Shown here: in pieces, positions 6,954-13,712 of the stretch
How positions within the stretch are numbered: the stretch's first letter is position 1
Layout of the letters: each line of letters starts with the position of its first letter
NCBI GenBank assembly: GCA_017445115.1
Contig: JAFSUU010000015.1
Coordinates: 1 to 30,763 of the forward strand
Direction: 5' to 3'
Origin: Clostridia bacterium
GTDB lineage: Bacteria > Bacillota_A > Clostridia > Oscillospirales > CAG-272
Length of the DNA stretch: 30,763 nucleotides
Notes under the pieces: generated by a model
What the model saw: the letters and a program-made list of their open reading frames with translations, nothing else
Told to the model about the DNA's origin: nothing
Databases searched by the model: none
Translations under genes and position numbers: made by a program

Positions 6954-6982
6954 TTGACAATACTATAGTATTCCAAATAACA
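6954..6982 (+). promoter_or_regulatory. TTGACA followed by a perfect 14-bp palindrome before the carrier-protein gene
   Basis: TTGACA (6954-6959) overlaps the perfect palindrome AATACTATAGTATT (6959-6972). With a 17-bp spacer the -10 would be the weak ATAACA-like segment at 6977-6982. It may be a minor promoter with an operator, or the palindrome may act alone. The 80-bp gap here is the largest between the BtrH-like gene and the rest of the cluster. Confidence 0.3.
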
Positions 6983-7010
6983 ACTTGTTTTATAGGGGTG
7001 AAAAACAAAA

Positions 7011-7244
7011 ATGATAAGTAAAAATGATGTTGAAAACTGCCTGAAGAGTGTTGGCGTATTATATGATAAAGGTTTATGCGTAAATTTAAAAGAGATTAAT
7101 TCAATGCAATTTGTTTCTGCATTTGTAGAACTAGAAGATACTTTTTGTATTAGAATTCCAGACGAGTTTTTAAAACTTGAGAGTTTGTCTTCGCTAGACA
7201 ATATATATAACATTATCATTGGGATTGGAAATAAGTCAGAATGA
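7011..7244 (+). CDS. Acyl-carrier-like protein of a peptide maturation system
   Basis: The 77-residue protein has the acyl carrier layout: helix 1, then LKEINSMQFVSAFVELEDTFCIRIPDEF. This matches the ACP segment 'DSLxxVxLxxxLEexFgIxIPDE', with Ser31 at the phosphopantetheine position (NSM in place of DSL). It resembles what I remember as the 'peptide maturation system acyl carrier-related protein' family of clostridial Clo7bot-type clusters. The stop overlaps the start of the subtilase gene (ATGA), so the two are translationally coupled. It may carry an acyl or aminoacyl group used by the BtrH-like protein, or be a structural relic that only mediates protein contacts. A GGGGTG site precedes the ATG. 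Confidence 0.75.
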   Translation: MISKNDVENCLKSVGVLYDKGLCVNLKEINSMQFVSAFVELEDTFCIRIPDEFLKLESLSSLDNIYNIIIGIGNKSE

Positions 7245-9022
7245 TTGATTATAATGTAATAATAATAGATAGCGGATATTCCGGAAATAATAGAAATGTT
7301 AATGGGACTTGTATTATTAATGGGATAATAGCAGATGATTATTCTGATTCTTGTGGTCATGGCACGACAATAGTTAACCAAATGATCGACTATTGTAATG
7401 ACATAAATGTTTACGTAATTAAGATTTGTGAAACAGAAGATTCTTTTCTTTCAAGTGATTTATTATTGTGTTTTAAATACATATTGTCGAAAAACTTTCA
7501 TAATTGCATAGTTAATGTAAGTCTTGGTGTGATTCAATTTAGAGAGAAGAATAGTTTATATTCAATCATTAACCAATTATTGGAAAAAGGAATAATTGTT
7601 GTAGCTGCTAATAATCCATTATGTCTATCCTATCCAGCATCATTACCCAATGTTATAGGTGTAGATGTTTCTAATAGCCCGGAAATAATGTCAAGTAACG
7701 GTTTTTATTTTAACATCAATTCATACGTAGACGTTGTGTTCCCAAACAAATCAATCCGGGCCAAAAACAAAAATGGCATTGTTAGTTTTTATAGAGGGTC
7801 AAGTTTATATACTGCTTTGATAAGCAGTATGCTAATTGAAGCAATTATTTGTGGTTCTATAGATGATTTTACTTTTGAAAAAATTGTGGAGTATTTGAAA
7901 AATAAAGCAGACAAAACATTCTTTTTCAAAAAAACAAAAAATAACAAAAGGCTAAGTTACAATAAGCCCCAAAAAGCTGTTGCATTCCCTTTCAACAAAG
8001 AGATACAGGTTTTATCGGCAAATGAGGAACTTCTTTCGTTTGAAGAAATAGATTATTATGATTTCGATTATTCTCAAAATAATAATAAAAAAATATGCGA
8101 TATATTAGGTTATTCAAATAATAATAAAATAATCAAACCTATAAGGGAATTGGATTTTGACAAAAGTTTTGATACTTTTATATGTGGTCATTGCGGAAGA
8201 TTAAGTAGCATTATTAAAAATGATGTTTTGCAAATGGTCATTGACCGTTGCAACGAATATTCAAAGGACATTTACCTTTTCGATAATTACCAAGCGTATA
8301 ACATAAATACAAAAATCAAAATATTCACTCCATATATCAGCCATGAATATGTTTCAATGGGAAATGGAAATAAATTATTCGATATAGCAGTTCCAATTGT
8401 CGCAGTTATGGGAACCAGTTCTTTGCAAGGAAAATATAGTCTTCAACTAGCTTTAAGAATGAAAATGAAGCAAATGGGGTATAGTGTCAAAAATCTTTCG
8501 ACTGAGCCATCAGGATATTTGTTTGAACTTGAAAGTGTAGTCCCGATGGGTTTTGAGTCGAATTATAATTTAAATTCGTTAGAAACAGTTGTCTTTTTAA
8601 ACGAAGAGATTAACAGAATTACAGATGATAATACAGACATAGTCATTGTCGGTTCACAGTCGGGTACAGTTCCGTTGATGGTGTCAAACATTGGGTACTA
8701 TAATATGACCCAGCATGATTTTTTATTAGGAACACATCCGGATTGCGTGTTATTATGTGTAAATACAATAGATGACTTTGATTTGATCCGGCGCACAATT
8801 AACTATATTGAGTCATGTGTTGAAACAAAGGTTATTGCTCTAATTATTTCTCCATTAGTTCTTACAAGAAATGATTTTGAGATAGGGATTGACAAAAAAA
8901 AGATCTCTGAACAAACACTTTTTGAAACAAAGGAAAAATTTACAAGTGCTATTGGGCTACCGGTATTCAGTCATGAAGAAATAGACAGTATTACAAATGG
9001 CATCATTGAGTTTCTTTCATAA
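7241..9022 (+). CDS. Subtilase (S8)-DUF1611-like P-loop fusion of the peptide cluster
   Basis: This 593-residue protein has two parts. Residues 1-~225 are a compact S8 subtilase: Asp10 in IIIDSGYSG, His40 in CGHGTT, the oxyanion region VAANN (121-125) and Ser188 in RGSSLYTALIS, so the full Asp-His-Ser triad is present. There is no signal peptide, so it acts in the cytoplasm, probably on the precursor leader. Residues ~285-593 resemble DUF1611 proteins: a Rossmann-like part (DTFICGHCGRLSS ... IYLFDNYQAY), then a P-loop-type GTSSLQGKYSLQLALRMKM at 391-409 and VIVGSQSGTVP at 468-477. In other contexts DUF1611 relatives are NAD/ATP-dependent enzymes acting on small molecules. The order carrier protein, fused protease, radical SAM maturase and precursor makes it part of a RiPP pathway. 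It lies 57 bp before the maturase gene. Confidence 0.75.
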   Translation: MIDYNVIIIDSGYSGNNRNVNGTCIINGIIADDYSDSCGHGTTIVNQMIDYCNDINVYVIKICETEDSFLSSDLLLCFKYILSKNFHNCIVNVSLGVIQFREKNSLYSIINQLLEKGIIVVAANNPLCLSYPASLPNVIGVDVSNSPEIMSSNGFYFNINSYVDVVFPNKSIRAKNKNGIVSFYRGSSLYTALISSMLIEAIICGSIDDFTFEKIVEYLKNKADKTFFFKKTKNNKRLSYNKPQKAVAFPFNKEIQVLSANEELLSFEEIDYYDFDYSQNNNKKICDILGYSNNNKIIKPIRELDFDKSFDTFICGHCGRLSSIIKNDVLQMVIDRCNEYSKDIYLFDNYQAYNINTKIKIFTPYISHEYVSMGNGNKLFDIAVPIVAVMGTSSLQGKYSLQLALRMKMKQMGYSVKNLSTEPSGYLFELESVVPMGFESNYNLNSLETVVFLNEEINRITDDNTDIVIVGSQSGTVPLMVSNIGYYNMTQHDFLLGTHPDCVLLCVNTIDDFDLIRRTINYIESCVETKVIALIISPLVLTRNDFEIGIDKKKISEQTLFETKEKFTSAIGLPVFSHEEIDSITNGIIEFLS

Positions 9023-9079
9023 TGCAAAAAGTAATAATACGAGTCCAAGATAATAACATTATAAGAGCGAGGAATGAAT

Positions 9080-10441
9080 ATGAAATATAAAAAGTCAAAA
9101 TACATTCTTGAAGTATATGATGGTGAGAAAGGAATGATTCTTTATAACACCAAATCGAATATCATATTACTTGTTTCTCGTTCCGATAAAGATTACATAA
9201 ATAAAATACTAAATGAAAAACAAAATGAGAATTATAATAAAATTTTTAGGGAATTGGAATATAAGGGATTTGTTATTCCTGCCGAAACTGATGAGGACGA
9301 AGAATTATATGATAAGATAGATAGAATTGATTCAATTTTAAGATTGACTATTATGCCGACTGAAAACTGTAATTTCGGTTGTAACTATTGTTTTGAAAAA
9401 CATAGGAATGCTCGATTTGATGATGATCAAATAACTAGAGTGGTTGAAGCGATAAAAAGAATAATAAGTAATAAAACCGCTGTAGAAATAAACTGGTATG
9501 GTGGAGAACCATTACTTGAGCTTGAAACAATAATAACGATCTCAAACAATGTTAAAGAAATATGCAAGTCAAGACAAATACCATATTGGGCAAATATTAC
9601 AACCAATGGCTTTTTTCTTGATTTAGAAACTTTTGAAAAACTTCTGAAATGTAATATCTTGAGATTTGTAGTTACAATTGATGGACCTGAAACAGCTCAT
9701 AATTCAACTAGATTTTTAAAAAATGGAGACGGAACATATGATCGGATAATCGCTAACTTGATTGAAATAAAAGATAATAATAATGGTCATTTATGGAGGA
9801 TAAGTATCAGGACAAATTATACCAAGGATACGTTAATGTATCGTGAAGAATGGGAAAACTATCTTAAACAAGTGTTCTTAAAAGATAACAGGTTTTCGTA
9901 CTTGCCGAGGTATGCTTGGCATAACAGCAATAGTTCACTTTCAAAAGATCAATTCATTAGTTTCGAATTTGATGATAATCTTCGACTGTTTGATGATATG
10001 GATTCATTACACGAATCGGATGATAAAAAAAGAATACATAATAAACAGAAGATTTTGGCAGAATTAAAAAAATATCTAAATGATCTTCATGCTGGTGCGG
10101 CATTTTGTGCTGCTGGATTTAGAAACTCATTGATTATTAGTCCTAGAAATCAACTTTTAAAATGTCAGGTGATTATAGGAGAAAAGAGAAATATTATTGG
10201 CTGCATAGAGAATAATGGCGATCTCATATTTAATTCTCAAAAAAAAGTGTGGGAAAATACAAAAAAAGAAGTTTGCGCAACTTGTGGGCTATTTCCAATA
10301 TGTATGGGAATAGGATGCCCGAGCAAACTTTTAATGGATAATTACAAGATAATTTGGTGTGATCAATTAAAAAAAGAATTGCTTTCACGAATAAGTGTTA
10401 TTATTGATGATATTCCTTCTGATAATTTTACATTTGTTTGA
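9080..10441 (+). CDS. Radical SAM/SPASM peptide maturase
   Basis: The 453-residue protein is read from ATG 9080, six bases after AGGA (9070-9073). ATG 9074 is also in frame but touches that site. The N-terminal ~70 residues (KYILEVYDGEKGMILYNT...) form the small domain typical of SPASM peptide maturases. The radical SAM motif is CNFGCNYCFE, with Cys97/101/104 binding the 4Fe-4S cluster, followed by WYGGEPLLE. A cysteine-rich SPASM domain closes the protein (FCAAGF ... LLKCQ ... IGCIENN ... VCATCGLFPICMGIGC ... IWCD), consistent with two auxiliary clusters. Such enzymes cross-link side chains of ribosomal peptides. The precursor lies 45 bp downstream. It resembles the clostridial CcpM-type maturases as I remember them, but the exact subfamily needs an HMM search. 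Confidence 0.88.
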   Translation: MKYKKSKYILEVYDGEKGMILYNTKSNIILLVSRSDKDYINKILNEKQNENYNKIFRELEYKGFVIPAETDEDEELYDKIDRIDSILRLTIMPTENCNFGCNYCFEKHRNARFDDDQITRVVEAIKRIISNKTAVEINWYGGEPLLELETIITISNNVKEICKSRQIPYWANITTNGFFLDLETFEKLLKCNILRFVVTIDGPETAHNSTRFLKNGDGTYDRIIANLIEIKDNNNGHLWRISIRTNYTKDTLMYREEWENYLKQVFLKDNRFSYLPRYAWHNSNSSLSKDQFISFEFDDNLRLFDDMDSLHESDDKKRIHNKQKILAELKKYLNDLHAGAAFCAAGFRNSLIISPRNQLLKCQVIIGEKRNIIGCIENNGDLIFNSQKKVWENTKKEVCATCGLFPICMGIGCPSKLLMDNYKIIWCDQLKKELLSRISVIIDDIPSDNFTFV

Positions 10442-10486
10442 CATTCATGTTGGGCGGAATACTGCAAGGGGAAAGGAGAAATTAAA

Positions 10487-10603
10487 ATGAAGAAACTTCG
10501 CAAACCTAACAAGATGCACATGCCTAATAGCTCGTTATATGTAGATGAGCTTCAGGGAAACGGATATTGTTACCTTTGGTCAATTGGATGCTATTCTTTT
10601 TAA
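10487..10603 (+). CDS. Predicted RiPP precursor peptide
   Basis: This 38-residue gene begins at ATG 10487 behind GAAAGGAG and ends at TAA 10601-10603. The N-terminal part MKKLRKPNKMHMPNSSLYVD is basic and leader-like. The KKLxKP start resembles that of Clo7bot-type precursors as I recall them. The last 12 residues, YCYLWSIGCYSF, form a hydrophobic core with two Cys, three Tyr and one Trp, candidates for thioether or aromatic cross-links. It lies directly behind the radical SAM gene. The core has far fewer Cys than the Cys-rich Clo7bot peptides, so the product may differ. An ELQGNG segment before the core is a possible cleavage region for the subtilase. Confidence 0.75.
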   Translation: MKKLRKPNKMHMPNSSLYVDELQGNGYCYLWSIGCYSF

Positions 10604-10749
10604 TAACATCGACTATTTTTTGACTTCTTGGTTTGTTAACAGTCTGAGAACAATTCTTTTTGCCATCTCGACATTTTAGGTTAATTGTAATATCAGAAGG
10701 ACAATTAATATCTTGCAGTATTTCTCTCATAAAACAATGTCAAAAAAGT
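10604..10749. other. Non-coding stretch after the precursor gene
   Basis: About 145 AT-rich bases without a convincing gene. A minus-strand frame here has no ribosome binding site and runs through the precursor. I see no clear terminator; readthrough into the following genes is possible although they have their own promoter. Confidence 0.4.
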
Positions 10750-10778
10750 TTACTTTAGGTTTATATACTGGTAAAATG
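10750..10778 (+). promoter_or_regulatory. Promoter of the small membrane protein and MutS-like gene
   Basis: TTTACT (10750-10755) and TAAAAT (10773-10778) are separated by exactly 17 bp. Predicted start of transcription is near 10785, just before the AGAGGA site used by ATG 10801. No TTATCCC box is present, so these genes may be expressed independently of quorum. Confidence 0.5.
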
Positions 10779-10800
10779 GAGTATGAAAAAGAGGAACAAA

Positions 10801-11139
10801 ATGTTGAATTTGTTTTTTGCTTTCCGGTTTGTTGATAAGCTTGAAAAGACACCCTGTCATATATTTTTCCCCTTTTCTTTCCTTTCAAAACTATTCGTTT
10901 CACTACTTGTTTCTTTTATACTCGGTTCATTTTTCACTTTTAACATAATGTGGGCATTTGCAATTATTCTCTTTTTTTTAAGTTTAGTATATTTTTTTCT
11001 TATAAACAGACTGTTTGTATTTTTAACCTTATCTAGAATGAAACTATTATTCATTACACCACTTTTGTTTTTTTTATATATATTTGTTGTAAGTATTAGA
11101 AATTTGTTGTTTAATTCAGTATTGCACTTATATATATAA
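10801..11139 (+). CDS. Small multi-spanning membrane protein, function unknown
   Basis: Read from ATG 10801, which has AGAGGA six bases upstream, the protein has 112 residues. ATG 10783 is in frame but would leave almost no 5' leader behind the predicted promoter. It is very rich in Phe and Leu, with three or four membrane segments (about 20-40, 43-65, 75-100) separated by short basic loops. The pattern is loosely like the N-terminal half of EcfT-type transporter proteins, but the match is too weak to name it. A self-protection or export role for the peptide would fit its place 200 bp behind the precursor, as inference only. It ends 18 bp before the MutS-like gene. Confidence 0.65.
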   Translation: MLNLFFAFRFVDKLEKTPCHIFFPFSFLSKLFVSLLVSFILGSFFTFNIMWAFAIILFFLSLVYFFLINRLFVFLTLSRMKLLFITPLLFFLYIFVVSIRNLLFNSVLHLYI

Positions 11140-11157
11140 TAGTTGAAGGAGAAATAA

Positions 11158-12636
11158 ATGTTTGATAATTGTTCCATATTCAAAAACATTTGGGAAAAGG
11201 CTATTAAAGAGTTAAACTTCGACTCATTGATTGGTATAAAGTCGGAAATAATCGCGCGATACATAACTGAAGATTACAACGAAATAATCGAGAGACAAAA
11301 AATAATTTCAGATCTTGAAAAAAACGATTATTTATTTGACGTTTTTTCTCGTTTAATAGTAAATATTGAGACGATAAACTCAATACGAAAAAAAATTGAA
11401 AGTATTGACTCTGTTGAACGTATTCTATACAGAATAAGGGATACAAAAGTTTTTGTTGATTGTGTAGAAATGCTTGCCACTGCATATGAAAAGTTTTCAA
11501 CAACGCTACAATCAAAGCGTTTATCGTTTTATTTAGAATCATATTATGAGTTATCAAAAACTGAGAAATTCACAGGTGTAAAACAATATATTTTAGAATT
11601 TGATACGGTAATTTGTGATATTAAAAGTATAAACCTTGCAGTAAATTTAAATGCAGAGTTTGCTCCAACCGAGATTGGTATTATTTCGTTTAATAAGGAA
11701 TTCTATCTTGCCGATAATATTTTTTCAAGAGTGTTTTCTTCAAGTTCTTCGCCTCATCCCGTAACTCCTCTAGTTAAATACACAAAAGAAAATACTGCTT
11801 TAGACAATTCTATTTATCTATCAATAAACGATTATATTAAAAAGGCACTCAAAAAAAAGATGACAGAATTGCTTTTCGAGTTTGAAAGTATGACATCTGG
11901 TTTTATGGAGATTAAAGATGAGTTGTTATTTTTGGGAAAATGTGTGCAGTTTATTAAACAGTATCGTATGATCGGCGCTTATTTTTCTTTTCCTAAAACT
12001 GGAGAGAAAACTTCTATTGAGGGTGCTTATAATCCTTTGCTTTTAAAAACAATTGAATATAATAGGATAGTTAAAAATGATATTTCTTTTTCTGAAAGTG
12101 CTAGAATAATCATATTAACCGGAGCAAACGCGGGAGGAAAAAGCATCTATCTTAGAACAGTTGGTATTATTCAGTTGTTTTTTCAACTTGGAATGCCTGT
12201 TCCTGCATTTTCTGCTATAATAAAAACTCGCGACAAGTTATTCACTGATTTTTCAAAAAAGAATCTAGAAAATTCAGAGAGTAGTTTTGTCGAGGAGTGT
12301 AAGTTAGTGCGTACAATTATTGATGAAATAGGTTCGAACTCAATGATATTATTTGATGAGGCCTTTTCAAGTACGAGTTCCGCTGACGGTTCGGAAGTAG
12401 CTTTTAATGTGTTAAGATTTATTCAAAAAAAAAGTGCTTATTGTTTGTTTTCAACTCACTTACATGAACTTTCCAACTATATTGATAAGTTAAATACATA
12501 TGGTCAAACAGTTATTCCAGCTCATGTAGATGTAAGTAACGGCAAGAGAACATATAAAGTAATATTAGGGTCTGACGATGGTTTTAGTCATGCTTTTGAT
12601 ATTGCAAGGAGATACGGTTTGCTTTTTCTTGAATGA
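11158..12636 (+). CDS. MutS-like ATPase of the peptide cluster
   Basis: The 492-residue protein starts behind GAAGGAG. Its C-terminal half has the MutS ATPase core: Walker A GANAGGKS at 322-329, Walker B ILFDEAFSST (Asp400-Glu401), and the signature SSADGSEVAF with the STHLHEL switch. The N-terminal ~300 residues are mostly helical and correspond to the core/lever region. The mismatch-recognition domain with its Phe-x-Glu motif is absent, and the protein is far shorter than MutS (~850 residues). It also lacks the Smr domain of MutS2. It is therefore not a standard repair protein. MutS-related genes beside clostridial peptide-maturation genes have been seen before, as far as I recall. The gene is AT-rich like the cluster. 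Confidence 0.85.
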   Translation: MFDNCSIFKNIWEKAIKELNFDSLIGIKSEIIARYITEDYNEIIERQKIISDLEKNDYLFDVFSRLIVNIETINSIRKKIESIDSVERILYRIRDTKVFVDCVEMLATAYEKFSTTLQSKRLSFYLESYYELSKTEKFTGVKQYILEFDTVICDIKSINLAVNLNAEFAPTEIGIISFNKEFYLADNIFSRVFSSSSSPHPVTPLVKYTKENTALDNSIYLSINDYIKKALKKKMTELLFEFESMTSGFMEIKDELLFLGKCVQFIKQYRMIGAYFSFPKTGEKTSIEGAYNPLLLKTIEYNRIVKNDISFSESARIIILTGANAGGKSIYLRTVGIIQLFFQLGMPVPAFSAIIKTRDKLFTDFSKKNLENSESSFVEECKLVRTIIDEIGSNSMILFDEAFSSTSSADGSEVAFNVLRFIQKKSAYCLFSTHLHELSNYIDKLNTYGQTVIPAHVDVSNGKRTYKVILGSDDGFSHAFDIARRYGLLFLE

Positions 12637-12641
12637 GACAG

Positions 12642-12667
12642 TAAGACAGGGGACTAAGACAGGGGAC
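12642..12667 (+). repeat. 13-bp tandem duplication at the left end of the transposon-like element
   Basis: TAAGACAGGGGAC occurs twice in direct succession (12642-12654 and 12655-12667). The second copy is the start of the left terminal inverted repeat. It may be a trace of the insertion event. Confidence 0.8.
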
Positions 12668-12678
12668 GGTTCTATGTT

Positions 12679-12707
12679 TTGACATTTACAGACCACCGAT
12701 ATATAAT
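12679..12707 (+). promoter_or_regulatory. Consensus promoter of the transposase gene
   Basis: TTGACA (12679-12684) and TATAAT (12702-12707) with a 17-bp spacer. GGAGGT (12719-12724) and ATG 12732 follow at normal distances. This shows that the true start is ATG 12732, not the TTG inside the -35. Confidence 0.8.
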
Positions 12708-12731
12708 CAAAAAGGATCGGAGGTGTTCACA

Positions 12732-13515
12732 ATGCCGAGAAAAGCGAGAGAGAAAAGCGAGAGAGAAAAGCGTTACCGGAATATATCATGTAATGCTCAG
12801 AGGGATCAATCAACAGCAGATCTTTATTGAGGATGAAGACTATAAGGATATACTTGAGGCTATCAAAGAGAGTAAAGAATCGACGGACGTAAAGATTTAC
12901 GCATACTGTTTAATGGGGAATCATTTACACTTGCTGATAAAGGAAAGCGAAACCGGGATAAGTCAGTTCATTAAAAAAGTCGGAACGAAGTATGTTTATT
13001 GGTACAACTTAAAGTACCGGAGAACCGGGCACTTGTTTCAGGACAGATTCAAGAGTGAAGCAGTTGAAAACGAGAAGTATTTCAAAACCGTAATAAGATA
13101 CATACATCAAAATCCCCTGAAAGCCGGACTTGTTAAACATATATCGGATTATCCATACAGCAGTTACAAAGAGTATCTTAATGTCATAAACGGTCAAAAG
13201 CCGAAAATTGTTGACAGTGGATTCGTCTTCGAGGTTATTCCGAAGGAATCTTTTTCTGAGTTGAACGAAAGATATGCAAATGACAATTGCTTGGATATTG
13301 AAACGGCAATAAAAGAAAGGTTAACTGATCAACAGGCAGTAAATATAATTGAAAAAACTACTAACTGCAAGAGCGCGGCAGAGTTTCAGAAGTCAGATCC
13401 CATCAAACAGCAAAAGTATATCAAAGAACTGCACTTAAAGGGTATATCCGTGAGACAGTTATCGAGACTCTGCGGAATAAGCAAGGGGATTGTCGAAAAA
13501 TGTATTAAGACATAG
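12732..13515 (+). pseudogene. Y1/RAYT-type transposase, frameshifted by a 13-bp tandem duplication
   Basis: Translation from ATG 12732 begins MPRKAREKS, the usual start of these proteins, but GCGAGAGAGAAAA is present twice (12744-12756, 12757-12769). The extra 13 bp shifts the frame and leads to a stop at 12828-12830. Removing one copy restores MPRKAREKSVTGIYHVMLRG and joins the long frame to 13515. The rest is intact: the metal-binding HLH motif in MGNHLHLLI and the Tyr region ENEKYFKTVIRYIHQNPLKAG, plus a C-terminal helix-turn-helix-like part. These enzymes cut and rejoin single-stranded DNA through a tyrosine. Reinitiation at ATG 12793 would lose the first strand of the fold. Slippage between the two copies could switch the gene back on. 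Confidence 0.85.
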
Positions 13516-13546
13516 AACCGTCCCCTGTCTTTGTTATCCCATTATA

Positions 13547-13712
13547 TTGAAATGCCTGTTTTTTCTTAAGTATAATAAGAATGGAAAACCCACTATGACG
13601 TCTTTCTATTATTGAAAGTGTCATAGTGGGTTATTCTCTTTCAGCTCGCCGTTTGCGGCGAATTCAGCTGCGGTGTACTTCCTTACGAAGTACACCGCAA
13701 AGGCGCTTTTTT
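13547..13712 (+). ncRNA. Candidate structured RNA or REP-like element behind the transposase
   Basis: A good promoter, TTGAAA (13547-13552) and TATAAT (13571-13576) with an 18-bp spacer, points right into a non-coding stretch. Three hairpins follow: a perfect 13-bp stem AACCCACTATGAC (13587-13599) with 13620-13632; CGCCG/CGGCG near 13648-13660; and a perfect 13-bp stem TGCGGTGTACTTC (13669-13681) with 13687-13699. The sequence ends in GGCGCTTTTTTT. It could be a ~125-nt transcript with its own terminator. Alternatively these are palindromic repeats mobilised by the adjacent RAYT-type enzyme, and some may help terminate clpX on the other strand. Confidence 0.4.

Larger units (their letters stand above)
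12656..13531 (+). mobile_element. RAYT/Y1-transposase element with 22-bp terminal inverted repeats
   Basis: The ends 12656-12677 (AAGACAGGGGACGGTTCT...) and 13510-13531 are perfect 22-bp reverse complements. The element is ~876 bp and carries one Y1-type transposase gene with its own consensus promoter. The right repeat overlaps the transposase stop codon. It sits 20 bp behind the MutS-like gene and marks the right edge of the AT-rich island. Confidence 0.85.

Noticed and set aside
10524..10730. 68-codon minus-strand frame over the precursor gene
   Set aside because: It has no ribosome binding site, no partner genes on its strand, and runs antisense through the precursor, which has a good site and the right position.
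12679..12731. Start of the transposase at TTG 12679
   Set aside because: This TTG is the -35 of a consensus promoter; the upstream frame is open only by chance because of the 13-bp duplication.
13534..13540. Another TTATCCC box behind the transposase element
   Set aside because: No second copy stands 21 bp away and no -10 at the matching distance, so it is probably chance.
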